A DNA stretch of 64,000 nt from Pseudomonadota bacterium (GTDB lineage: Bacteria > Pseudomonadota > Gammaproteobacteria > Steroidobacterales > Steroidobacteraceae): assembly GCA_016705325.1 (NCBI GenBank), contig JADIYJ010000027.1:248001-312000 (forward strand), read 5' to 3'. The translations under genes were made by a program, and so were the position numbers. The notes under the pieces were generated by a model. That model did no database searches, was not told the DNA's origin, and saw only the letters and a list, made by a program, of their open reading frames with translations. Each line of letters opens with the position of its first letter. Position 1 is the first letter of the stretch. Below are positions 27,124-35,665 of the stretch, piece after piece.

Positions 27124-28002
27124 ATGTTCGGCCGTTCATCCCGCGCGAGCGTTCCGGTGGTGCCGGAAGGGCCGCAACTCGACCTGAGCGGCCCGCGCCT
27201 GCGACGGGCGTTCGAGGCCCTCGTGCAAGGCGCCGATGACCACGGCGGCGTCGAGCGCTACGTCGACGCCTTGAAGCTCAAGCAAACCCTCTTCCGCGAA
27301 GCGCTGCTCTCCCCGGATGGGCAGCGTGCACGGCAGATCGAAGCGGCGGCATTCATGCCGCTTTGCGCATTCCTGCCAACGGTGCGGCGGCGGATCGTGC
27401 CCTGGCTCGCGGAACCCCTGTTCAGCGGCTTGCGCAACGCCATCGCAACTTTGCTGGAACCGACCGACGACAGGTCCGGTACGGATACACGAATACGGGC
27501 GTTCTGCGCCGGCTTCCCGCAGGACGACGCGCATCGCTGGACGCGCGACCTCGCCGCCGAGTTGCTGCACAACAGCGACCCCGAACGCTATCCGCTCATG
27601 ACCCGCTGGGTCTGGGACGCCGGCGTCAACACCGGGGTGCTGCGGGAGATCTGGCACGCGCCCGACGTCGACCACGTCACGATCGCCGCGCGCGACGATT
27701 ACGCGACTTTCCTGGTGCTGCGCGCGGAACTGAGCCAGTTCCTGAGCGGCAACGGCGTCTTCCGCGACGTGCTGCAGTTCGTCGACATGCTCTGCGCGCA
27801 GGTCTATGCGGGATACATCGGCGAGCAGGGCGGCAGCTACCTGCGCACCGATTTCACCGCACCGGAGGACCCGATGCTGCACTCGCGACGCCTGCTCGGC
27901 CTCGACGGCATCCGTCCCGGCACGGGCCGCCTGCGCATCAAGACCATCGACGGCGAGGCGCTCAGCGTCGCCGACCCATCCAGCCCGCCGGTCTCCGGCT
28001 GA
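27124..28002 (+). CDS. shdrH: sHdrH, conserved hypothetical protein between shdrA and shdrC2
   Basis: This 292-residue, mostly helical soluble protein has no recognised catalytic motif, no signal peptide and no transmembrane segment. Its few cysteines (PLCAFLP, RAFCAGF, MLCAQV) do not form a cluster motif. Its place between shdrA and shdrC2, 15 and 12 bp from its neighbours, is that of the conserved hypothetical protein in type I sHdr clusters. It may be an assembly or scaffold factor of the complex. The name is given by position, not by recognised fold. Confidence 0.8.
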   Translation: MFGRSSRASVPVVPEGPQLDLSGPRLRRAFEALVQGADDHGGVERYVDALKLKQTLFREALLSPDGQRARQIEAAAFMPLCAFLPTVRRRIVPWLAEPLFSGLRNAIATLLEPTDDRSGTDTRIRAFCAGFPQDDAHRWTRDLAAELLHNSDPERYPLMTRWVWDAGVNTGVLREIWHAPDVDHVTIAARDDYATFLVLRAELSQFLSGNGVFRDVLQFVDMLCAQVYAGYIGEQGGSYLRTDFTAPEDPMLHSRRLLGLDGIRPGTGRLRIKTIDGEALSVADPSSPPVSG

Positions 28003-28014
28003 GAAGGCAAGCCC

Positions 28015-28809
28015 ATGCCCATCCATGAGCAGTCACTGATACGCCCGGAGAACCTCACGACCCACGACCAGCTCGTGGTGGACGGAGTGGACGTTTCCGG
28101 CCACTGGAGCACGTTCATCCAGTCGCGTGTCGTCACGGACTACAACGAGGCCATGCAGGACGAGATCGCTGCGCTGCCCGGCGGCGAGAACGTGCACCGC
28201 TGCTGGCAGTGCGGCTCCTGCACCAACTCCTGCACCGTCAATGCGATTAACCCCGAGTTCAACCCGCGTCACTGGATCTACCTGGTCCGCATCGGGATGG
28301 AATCGGAAATCCTGCGCGACAAGGACATCATCTGGCAGTGCGTCTCCTGCAACAAGTGCACCTACGCGTGCCCGCGTGACGTGGTGCCCGAAGGCGTGAT
28401 GAAAGCCCTCTCCCACTGGCTGGAGCTCAAGGGCCACGTCAAGCCGTCGCCTTCGATGGTCTTCGACGAGGTGTTCTCGGAGCAGGTCTTCCAGCACGGC
28501 AAGATCGAGGAAGGCCGGGTCATGCAGCGCTTCTTTAAGCGCACGGGCCAGAGCCTGAACCAGCCATGGCTCATCGAGATGATGAGGCGGATGCTGCGGC
28601 ACCTGCCCGTCGGCATGCTGACGAAACTCGGGCTCGCGACACTCGTTGCGCCTCGCACCAGCGGCTGGTCTGGTGCCCGCGCCGCCATCGAGGAGTACGT
28701 GCACGAACAGGAGCACAAGCGGCGCCGGGCGCTCGGTCTCGACGCGCTGATCGAGGCGGCGAAACGCGATGCCGGGCCGGTCACGGCGGGCGAAGGAGCG
28801 CGCTCATGA
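28015..28809 (+). CDS. shdrC2: sHdrC2, second iron-sulfur subunit
   Basis: This 264-residue HdrC-like protein has two [4Fe-4S] motifs: CWQCGSCTNSC (Cys63, 66, 69, 73; followed by Thr rather than the usual Pro) and CVSCNKCTYACP (Cys109, 112, 115, 119). The C-terminal half is helical. It forms the second C/B pair of the sHdr complex with sHdrB2, with which it overlaps by four bases (ATGA at 28806). Confidence 0.92.
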   Translation: MPIHEQSLIRPENLTTHDQLVVDGVDVSGHWSTFIQSRVVTDYNEAMQDEIAALPGGENVHRCWQCGSCTNSCTVNAINPEFNPRHWIYLVRIGMESEILRDKDIIWQCVSCNKCTYACPRDVVPEGVMKALSHWLELKGHVKPSPSMVFDEVFSEQVFQHGKIEEGRVMQRFFKRTGQSLNQPWLIEMMRRMLRHLPVGMLTKLGLATLVAPRTSGWSGARAAIEEYVHEQEHKRRRALGLDALIEAAKRDAGPVTAGEGARS

Positions 28810-29741
28810 CCACCGCGAAGGACAAGTACCAGAAGGTCGCGTACTACCCGGGCTGCGCGCTCGAAGGCACCGCGCATTCCTATAACCGGTCGACCCAGGA
28901 AGTCGGCAAGGCGCTCGGCCTCGACCTCGTCGAAGTGAAGAACTGGAACTGCTGCGGCGCGATGGAGGTCAAGAACATCGACCCGAAGCTGCAGACCTAC
29001 CTGTCGTCGCGGGTCATGGCCATCGCCGCCACCGAGATGAAGATGGACGTGGTGATGGCGCCGTGCAACGGCTGCTACCACAACCTGAAGAAGGCGGAAT
29101 ACGACCTCGCGCACGACCCGACCAGCGTGGAAGTGGTCGATCGCCTGTCGCAGAAGGCGGGACACGCGACCTACGAGGCCGGCCAGGTCGAGACCATCCA
29201 CGCGCTCGACTGGATCATGCACGGCATCGGCGAAGACGGGCTGAAGCAGCGGCTCAAGGGCTCGCTGCAGGGACTGAAGGTCGCCAATTACTACGGCTGC
29301 ATGTACACGCGCCCGCGGCACATCTTCCCGGAGAAGGACAAGGGGCCGGGCACCGAGTCCACCTCCAAGCCGCATTACATGGACGACCTGCTCGGCGCAG
29401 CCGGTGCCGTCAACGTCGAGTTCCCGCTGAAGACAGCCTGTTGCGGCGGGGCGCACACGCTCTCCGACAGCGACATGTCCACCAAGCTCGTACTGAACAT
29501 CCTGCGCGCCGCGGAAGCCGCCGGCGCCGAGGTGATCGCAACCGAGTGCCCGACGTGCCACTCCGGCCTGGAAATGCACCAGGTGCGGGCCGAGAAGAAG
29601 TTCGGCCAGCCGACGAAGGTCAAGATCCTCTACTTCACGCAGTTGCTGGGTCTTGCGCTCGGGTTGTCCCCGCGCCAGGTCGGCGTGCACGAGAACATCT
29701 CGGATTCGCTCGGGTTCCTGCGCGAGAAAGGCATCGCGTGA
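28806..29741 (+). CDS. shdrB2: sHdrB2, second CCG-domain catalytic subunit
   Basis: This 311-residue protein has two CCG domains: YYPGC ... NWNCCGAME (Cys17, 49, 50) with APCNGCYHN (87, 90), and YYGCMY ... TACCGGAHT with ATECPTCHSG. This full pattern matches methanogen HdrB better than that of sHdrB1, so it may carry the complete non-cubane cluster pair where sulfur is oxidised. The end overlaps the start of the following unknown gene (GTGA). Confidence 0.93.
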   Translation: MTTAKDKYQKVAYYPGCALEGTAHSYNRSTQEVGKALGLDLVEVKNWNCCGAMEVKNIDPKLQTYLSSRVMAIAATEMKMDVVMAPCNGCYHNLKKAEYDLAHDPTSVEVVDRLSQKAGHATYEAGQVETIHALDWIMHGIGEDGLKQRLKGSLQGLKVANYYGCMYTRPRHIFPEKDKGPGTESTSKPHYMDDLLGAAGAVNVEFPLKTACCGGAHTLSDSDMSTKLVLNILRAAEAAGAEVIATECPTCHSGLEMHQVRAEKKFGQPTKVKILYFTQLLGLALGLSPRQVGVHENISDSLGFLREKGIA

Positions 29742-30169
29742 GGCCGCTCGCGGACATCGAACAACGCCTCGACGCACTCGAGGCCGGTGGTTCCGGTCCC
29801 GACGCCGCGGTGGCACTGGTCGAACTCGGCGAGGCGGTGCTGGAACATTGGGTCCATGCCAGGGACCTCGTGCCCACACAGGAAACCCGCGAGGGTTTTC
29901 GCCTGCTGGCGCTGCATCGTCAGGGTTGCACGGACGACCCCAGCTTCAATGCCTGCCGCGAAACCTGCCGTGAACTCGCCTATCACCACAACCTGGTCAC
30001 GTCAGATCCGCTGCATCCCGCGACAGCGCAACGGCTGACGATGATGACGCTCGTCGCCAGGCACCTGTTCCTGTTCGTGACCGGCAAGATGCAGGTTGCC
30101 GCGCTGGGTGACTTCTGCTGCGCGTCACGACCGATCCGACAGCAGGTGGAACCGCAACAGACCGGCTGA
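29738..30169 (+). CDS. Unknown small helical protein translationally coupled to shdrB2
   Basis: This 143-residue protein starts with GTG at 29738, overlapping the shdrB2 stop. It is predicted to be all-helical and has five cysteines: RQGCTDD, NACRETCREL and GDFCCASR. The spaced Cys pair and the Cys-Cys near the end could bind metal or persulfide. There is no signal peptide. I do not recognise the family. Coupling to the last shdr subunit suggests an accessory role in sHdr function or maturation. Confidence 0.7.
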   Translation: MRPLADIEQRLDALEAGGSGPDAAVALVELGEAVLEHWVHARDLVPTQETREGFRLLALHRQGCTDDPSFNACRETCRELAYHHNLVTSDPLHPATAQRLTMMTLVARHLFLFVTGKMQVAALGDFCCASRPIRQQVEPQQTG

Positions 30170-30182
30170 GGGGAACACCGGG

Positions 30183-30662
30183 ATGCGCACCCTCGTGCTC
30201 GGAGTCGGCAACCCGTTGATGTCCGACGACGGCGTGGGTCTGCGAGTACTCGAAGCGCTGTCGGGGCAGCAGCCGGCGCTCGACGGCGTCGACTACCTCG
30301 ACGCGGGTACCCTGAGCCTGTTGCTGCTGCCGCGTTTCGAGCACTGTGATGCCTTGCTGGTGCTTGACGCGGCACAGCTGGGCGGCGCCCCCGGGGACCT
30401 GCGCGTGCAGCATGGCGCGGACATGGACGCTTTTTTTCGCAACGCCCGCGGCTCGGTGCACGAGGTCGGCATCCGCGACCTGCTCGATGCCGCCCGGCTC
30501 ACTGGCACGCTGCCCCCCCGGCGGGCGTTCGTGGGCGTGCAGCCGCAGCGGGTGGCCATCGGCTCCACGCTCAGTCCGCCGCTGCAATCGTCCGTTGCGC
30601 CGGCGACCGCGCACGCCCGCGCGATCCTCGAGGCGTGGCAGTCCGATGCCCGCGGCGACTAG
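30183..30662 (+). CDS. hynD: Hydrogenase maturation protease (HyaD/HupD/HynD family)
   Basis: This 159-residue endopeptidase of the M52 family has the N-terminal GVGNPLMSDDGVG motif with the Asp/Glu nickel-sensing region and ALLVLDAAQLG in the middle. Such proteases remove the C-terminal peptide from the [NiFe] large subunit after nickel insertion. The matching substrate, HynL, is encoded 3.3 kb downstream and still carries its DPCIACAVH cleavage site. It lies 14 bp after the unknown gene at the end of the shdr operon, while an operator and the hydrogenase genes follow. Confidence 0.9.
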   Translation: MRTLVLGVGNPLMSDDGVGLRVLEALSGQQPALDGVDYLDAGTLSLLLLPRFEHCDALLVLDAAQLGGAPGDLRVQHGADMDAFFRNARGSVHEVGIRDLLDAARLTGTLPPRRAFVGVQPQRVAIGSTLSPPLQSSVAPATAHARAILEAWQSDARGD

Positions 30663-30717
30663 CCCTGTCGCGACGGTCGCGAGCTTGCGGCAGCTACGTA
30701 CAGTCTCGCGACGATAC

Positions 30718-30733
30718 ATCAGGGCAAGCTAAT
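30718..30733. promoter_or_regulatory. Candidate operator ATCAG-N6-CTAAT upstream of the hydrogenase operon
   Basis: A one-mismatch copy of the ATTAG-N6-CTAAT palindrome lies in the 153-bp gap between the protease gene and hynS, 83 bp before the hynS start. If functional, it joins hydrogenase expression to the sulfur-responsive regulon. Confidence 0.55.
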
Positions 30734-30815
30734 ACGCCCCTGGCGGACCAGGCCTACACCCCCTCGCACGAAGGCAAGTCGGGGAGCGCCGACCGGGGCG
30801 TTGAGGGCAAGCGTC

Positions 30816-31865
30816 ATGTCGTCACCGTTGCTCGGCGAATTCCTGCGCTCGCGCGGCGTCACCCGTCGCGACTTCCTGCAGTTCTGCACCACGACGGCTG
30901 CGCTGATGGGACTGTCGCCGGCGCTGTTGCCGCGAGTTGCGGCCGCGCTCGAGCAGGCACGGCGACCCTCGGTGATCTGGCTGCCGTTCCAGGAGTGCAC
31001 GGGATGCACGGAATCCATCACGCGGGCACACGGCTCGACCCTCGAGAGCCTGATCTTCCAGGGGATCTCGCTCGACTACCAGCACACGCTGCAGGCCGCC
31101 GCGGGTGAGGCCGCGGAGCGGGCGCGCGAGACGGCGATGCAGGAGAACTGGGGCCGCTACCTGCTGATCGTCGACGGCTCGATCCCGACCGGCAACAAAG
31201 GCTTCAGCACCGTCGCCGGCCGCGACAATCTCTCGCTGCTGCAGCATGTTGCAGGTGGCGCCGCCGCGATCGTCGCTCTCGGCAGCTGCGCGGCATTCGG
31301 CGGCATCCCCGGTGCCAATCCGAATCCGACGGGCGCGGTCGCCGTGTCGGCGGTCGTCAAGGACAAGCCGATCATCAACGTTTCCGGTTGCCCGCCGATC
31401 CCGGTCGTCATCACCGGCGTCCTCACGCAGTACCTGACATTCGGCAAGCTGCCCGAGCTCGACGCCCTCGGCCGGCCCAGGTCCTTCTACGGCCAGACGA
31501 TCCACGACCGTTGCTATCGGCGTCCGTTCTACGAGCGGGGACAGTTCGCCGACAGCTTCGACGACGAGGGCGCGCGGCAGGGCTGGTGCCTGTACAAACT
31601 GGGATGCAGGGGACCGACGACGCACAACGCCTGCGCCACCGTGAAGTGGAACGATGGCACCAGTTTCCCGATCGAGGCCGGCCACGGCTGCATCGGGTGT
31701 GCCGAGCCTGGATTCTGGGACAAAGGCGGGTTCTACCAGCCGCTGTCGACGGGCCAGTGGGGCTCGGCACGGACGTTAGGCATGGCAGTCGGCGTGGGCA
31801 CGGCGCTTGGCGTGGCCTCCGCGGCGCTGGCCCGCAAGCGGCAGAAGGATGCGGAGGATGCCTGA
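30816..31865 (+). CDS. hynS: [NiFe] hydrogenase small subunit HynS (Isp-type, group 1e)
   Basis: This 349-residue precursor has a twin-arginine signal (GVTRRDFLQF, Arg17-Arg18). The proximal-cluster cysteines follow in ECTGCTES (Cys61, Cys64) and GSCAAFGG. The medial/distal cluster region includes DRCYRRP, GWCLYKLGC and GHGCIGCAEPGFWD. A C-terminal hydrophobic anchor with a basic tail completes the protein. It transfers electrons from the active site to the membrane. The order hynS-isp1-isp2-hynL is diagnostic of the Isp-type uptake/bidirectional hydrogenases of purple sulfur bacteria. Confidence 0.93.
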   Translation: MSSPLLGEFLRSRGVTRRDFLQFCTTTAALMGLSPALLPRVAAALEQARRPSVIWLPFQECTGCTESITRAHGSTLESLIFQGISLDYQHTLQAAAGEAAERARETAMQENWGRYLLIVDGSIPTGNKGFSTVAGRDNLSLLQHVAGGAAAIVALGSCAAFGGIPGANPNPTGAVAVSAVVKDKPIINVSGCPPIPVVITGVLTQYLTFGKLPELDALGRPRSFYGQTIHDRCYRRPFYERGQFADSFDDEGARQGWCLYKLGCRGPTTHNACATVKWNDGTSFPIEAGHGCIGCAEPGFWDKGGFYQPLSTGQWGSARTLGMAVGVGTALGVASAALARKRQKDAEDA

Positions 31866-31866
31866 G

Positions 31867-32556
31867 ATGAGCCTGCTCGACTTCGCACGGGGCCCTGCAC
31901 TGCAGTGGTCGCTCGGCATTTTCGTGGTGGGAGTGCTGTGGCGCCTGCTCGGCGTGTTACTGCTGCGGACGCGCAAGGACCTGTCCGAGCCACGCAGGGA
32001 TGCCGCCTGGAAAGGACTCAGGTTGATCGCGCTGCGCTCCTGGCCACGCAAGGAGTTCCTCGGCGGCACGGCGTTCGGCGAAGTGCTGGGCTACGCCTTT
32101 CACATCGGCTTCCTGCTGGCGCTGTTCTTTTACGTTCCGCACGTGCTGTTCTTTGCCGACATCGCACGCGGATTGTTCGGCACGGACCTGCACGGCCTGA
32201 CGGGACTGAACTGGCCGACGCTGCCGAACGGTGTCGTGACCTTGCTGAGCGCCATCTCGATCGCCGCACTCGTCGCGGTGCTGATCCACCGCATCGTGAG
32301 CCCGGTCAAGCGCCTGATCTCGAACTTCGACGACTACTTCAGCTGGCTGGTCACCATCGCGCCGCTCGCGACCGGCATGGCGGCGTTTGCGCACCTGGGC
32401 GGATGGCCGTACGAGCGGCTGCTGGCGGTCCACCTGCTCTCGGCGGAGCTGCTGCTGGTGTGGTTCCCGTTCGGCAAGCTGATGCACGCGTTCACGATCT
32501 TCGTCGAGCGCGGCTCGACGGGCATGCTCTTCGAACGCAAGGGAGCCTCGCTGTGA
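31867..32556 (+). CDS. isp1: Isp1, cytochrome-b-like membrane subunit (HdrE/NarI-like)
   Basis: This 229-residue integral membrane protein has about five TM helices and histidines placed for two b-haems (GYAFHIGFL, LIHRIVS, AFAHLGG, LAVHLLS). It resembles the gamma subunit of nitrate reductase and HdrE. It should link the hydrogenase, through Isp2, to the quinone pool. The ATG at 31867 directly follows the hynS stop, and the end overlaps isp2 by four bases (GTGA). Confidence 0.9.
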   Translation: MSLLDFARGPALQWSLGIFVVGVLWRLLGVLLLRTRKDLSEPRRDAAWKGLRLIALRSWPRKEFLGGTAFGEVLGYAFHIGFLLALFFYVPHVLFFADIARGLFGTDLHGLTGLNWPTLPNGVVTLLSAISIAALVAVLIHRIVSPVKRLISNFDDYFSWLVTIAPLATGMAAFAHLGGWPYERLLAVHLLSAELLLVWFPFGKLMHAFTIFVERGSTGMLFERKGASL

Positions 32557-33926
32557 CCGGGACGACACCCACGCCGCGCGAGCCCGATCCGCTGGAATTC
32601 GACCAGCCCCGCGTCTCGATCCGGAAACCCGAGCATCGATTCGACTCGCAGGGCGAAACGCCGGACGCGTCACGCGTCGAGCGCGCAATGAACAGCTTCG
32701 TTCGCGACTTCGGCCGGACGGCAGCCGTGTACATGGAGTCCTGCATCCATTGCGGCATGTGTGCCGAGGCCTGCCACTTCTACGAAGTGACGCAGGACCC
32801 GAAGTACACGCCGATCTGGAAGCTCGAGCCGTTCAAGCAGGCCTACAAGCGCGAGTATGGCCCCTTCGCCTTCGTCTACCGCGCGCTGAACCTGAAACCG
32901 AAGGTGACGGTGGACGAGCTGCAGCAGTGGCAGCACCTCCTCTACGATTCCTGCACTGTCTGCGGCCGCTGTTCATTGATGTGCCCGATGGGAATCGACA
33001 TCGCCAGCCTGGTCTCGCAGGCACGGCACGGCATGTTCAAGGCCGGGCTCGTGCCGCACGAACTCGCCGCGGTGACGGAGCGGGCGCGGCGCGAGGGCAG
33101 CCCCCTGGGAGCCACGCCCAAGGTGTTCGCCGACCGCTGTGAGTGGCTGTCGGACGAACACGAGGTCGAGATCACGATCGACAAGCCCCGTGCCGAAGTG
33201 CTGTGCGCCATGTCCTCGATCGAGATCATGAAGTACCCGGAATCGGTGGTGGCGACCGCCAGGATCATGCGACACGTCGGCGCCGACTGGACGTTCAGGC
33301 TGGATGGCTATGAAGCAACGAATTTCGGCCTGCTGACCGGCGATGCGGCGGCGCAGAAGGAACTGACGCTGAAGATCATCCATGCGGCCGTGGCCTGCGG
33401 CGCCAGCGTGGTCGTCCTGCCGGAATGCGGCCACGCCTACACCGCGCTGCGCTGGATGGGCGCGAACATGTACGGCAAGCCGCTGCCGTTCAAGGTGATG
33501 CACATCGCCGAGTTCCTCGCCGAACAGGTGCGCGCCGGCAAGCTCAGGTTGCGCAAGCTCGGCAAGTCCGCGACGTTCCATGACCCGTGCCAGCTGGTGC
33601 GCCGGGGCGGCGCGATCGAGGCGCCGCGCGAAGTGCTGCAGGCCCTGGGCGTCGAGCTGCGCGAAATGTATCCGACCAAGGGAGCGAACTGGTGCTGCGG
33701 CGGCGGCGGCGGCGTGGTGGCCATTCACCGCGCCGATGAACTGCGGCACAAGGTGTTCAAGATCAAGATGGAACAGATCGAGCAGACCGGCGCCGAGCTG
33801 CCGGTGACCTCCTGCGCCAACTGCCGGCAGACCTTCGACGACGGGCAGGCGCACTTCAAGTGGGACAAGACCATGCACAGCCTGCTCGAGCTCGTCGCCG
33901 ACAACCTGGTCGAGGCTGAGCCATGA
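32553..33926 (+). CDS. isp2: Isp2, HdrD-like iron-sulfur subunit of the hydrogenase
   Basis: This 457-residue soluble protein has two [4Fe-4S] motifs, CIHCGMCAEAC (Cys64-74) and CTVCGRCSLMCP (Cys134-144). Two CCG-type domains follow, with FHDPCQLVRRGG, NWCCGGGGG and TSCANCRQTF. This is the HdrD/GlpC/LldE architecture. Isp2 sits between the hydrogenase dimer and membrane Isp1. Together with sHdrB1 and sHdrB2 it is the third CCG-domain protein in 10 kb. GTG at 32553 overlaps isp1; the end overlaps hynL by four bases. Confidence 0.92.
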   Translation: MTGTTPTPREPDPLEFDQPRVSIRKPEHRFDSQGETPDASRVERAMNSFVRDFGRTAAVYMESCIHCGMCAEACHFYEVTQDPKYTPIWKLEPFKQAYKREYGPFAFVYRALNLKPKVTVDELQQWQHLLYDSCTVCGRCSLMCPMGIDIASLVSQARHGMFKAGLVPHELAAVTERARREGSPLGATPKVFADRCEWLSDEHEVEITIDKPRAEVLCAMSSIEIMKYPESVVATARIMRHVGADWTFRLDGYEATNFGLLTGDAAAQKELTLKIIHAAVACGASVVVLPECGHAYTALRWMGANMYGKPLPFKVMHIAEFLAEQVRAGKLRLRKLGKSATFHDPCQLVRRGGAIEAPREVLQALGVELREMYPTKGANWCCGGGGGVVAIHRADELRHKVFKIKMEQIEQTGAELPVTSCANCRQTFDDGQAHFKWDKTMHSLLELVADNLVEAEP

Positions 33927-35652
33927 GCGACGAAGCACGCCGCGTCGTGGTGGACCCGGTCACCCGGATCGAGGGGCACCTGCGGATTGAAGTCGCCACC
34001 GACGCGGGCCGCCGCATCACTCAGGCTTACAGTTCCGGCACGATGGTGCGGGGCCTGGAGATCATCCTGCGCGGCCGCGACCCGCGCGACGCCTGGGCTT
34101 TCGCGCAGCGCATCTGCGGCGTCTGCACGCTGGTGCACGGCATCGCCTCGGTGCGCGCGGTCGAAGATGCGTTGCGCTGGGAGATTCCGCCGGACGCGAA
34201 CCTCGTCCGCAACCTGATGATCGGCGCGCAGTACGTGCACGACCACGTCATGCATTTCTATCACCTGCACGCGCTCGACTGGGTGGACGTGGTCTCGGCG
34301 CTGCAGGCGGACCCGAAGGCCACCTCGACCCTGGCCCAGTCGATCAGCAGTTACGCGCGCTCCTCGCCCGGGTACTTCGCGGACGTGCAGCGGCGCGTAA
34401 AGGGCCTCGTCGAGAGCGGTCAACTTGGGATCTTTGCCAACGGCTACTGGGGGCACCCGGCCTACAAGCTGCCGCCGGAAGCGAACCTGATGGCCGTAGC
34501 CACTACCTCGAGGCATTGGCGTGGCAGCGTGACGTCGCGAAGCTGCACGCCATCTTTGGCGGCAAGAATCCGCACCCGCATTTCGTGGTCGGCGGCGCAC
34601 CGAACCCGATCGACCTCGAGTCCGATTCTGCGATCAACTCCAAGCGTCTGTCGCAGGTGCAGGACATCATCGTCCGCATGCGTGAGTTCGTGGACGAGGT
34701 CTACGTGCCGGACACGCTGGCCATCGCCGGCTTCTACAAGGACTGGGCGACGCAGGGCGAGGGTCTCGGCAACTTCCTGTGCTACGGCGACTTTCCGGCG
34801 AAGTCGATCTTCGAAACCGCAGGTTTCCTGGTGCCGCGTGGCGTGATCCTGAATCGCGACCTGTCGCACATCGAGGAGGTCGACCTCCACGATCCGGCGC
34901 AGATCGAGGAGTTCGTGAACCACGCGTACTACGACTACGACAGCGGCAAGGACCGCGGCCTGCACCCGTTCGTGGGTGAAACGACGCTCAACTACACCGG
35001 CCCAACCCCGCCCTATTCGCAGCTCGACGTCGCCAGGGGCTACTCCTGGATGAAGTCGCCGCGCTGGCGCGGCAAGGCCATGGAGGTCGGGCCACTGGCG
35101 CGCATGCTGATGCTGGTCGCCAGCGGGCACGACCAGGCGAAGGAACTCGTGGAGCAGACGCTGACGACGCTGCAACTGCCGCTCGCAGGCCTGTATTCAA
35201 CCCTCGGCCGGACTGCCGCGCGAACCCTCGAGACCAGGATTTTCGTGGACGCGATGCAGGGCTGGTACGACCGGCTGGTGGCGAATATCAAGGCGGGCGA
35301 CACGCAGACGTTCGATGACCGGTACTGGGACCCGGCAACCTGGCCGGCGCAGGCCCGAGGCGCCGGTTTCATGGAAGCGCCACGCGGCGCGCTGGGTCAT
35401 TGGATCGTCATCCAGGACGGGCGGATCGACAACTACCAGGCGGTCGTGCCGAGCACCTGGAATGCCGGCCCGCGCGATGCAACCGGCCAGCCTGGCGCCT
35501 ATGAAGCAGCGCTTGCCGGGCACGTGCTGCACGATCCCGACCAGCCGCTCGAGATTCTTCGCACGATCCACAGCTTCGACCCCTGCATCGCATGCGCCGT
35601 GCACGTGCTGGATCCGGACGGTGGCGACGCTCTGTCGGTGCGTGTTACCTGA
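33923..35652 (+). CDS. hynL: [NiFe] hydrogenase large subunit HynL, frameshifted near 34500
   Basis: The large subunit holds the Ni-Fe site between RICGVC (Cys65, Cys68) and the C-terminal DPCIACAVH. The maturation protease would cut after that His, removing about fifteen residues. Homology continues through 576 codons, normal length, but moves from one frame to another around 34499-34502. There GCCGTAGCC runs into CACTACCTC, and one missing C explains the shift. Both halves are perfectly conserved, so a sequencing or assembly error is likelier than a pseudogene. The stop at 35650-35652 abuts the truncated lbpA. Confidence 0.9.
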
Positions 35653-35665
35653 TGCAAACAACGCC

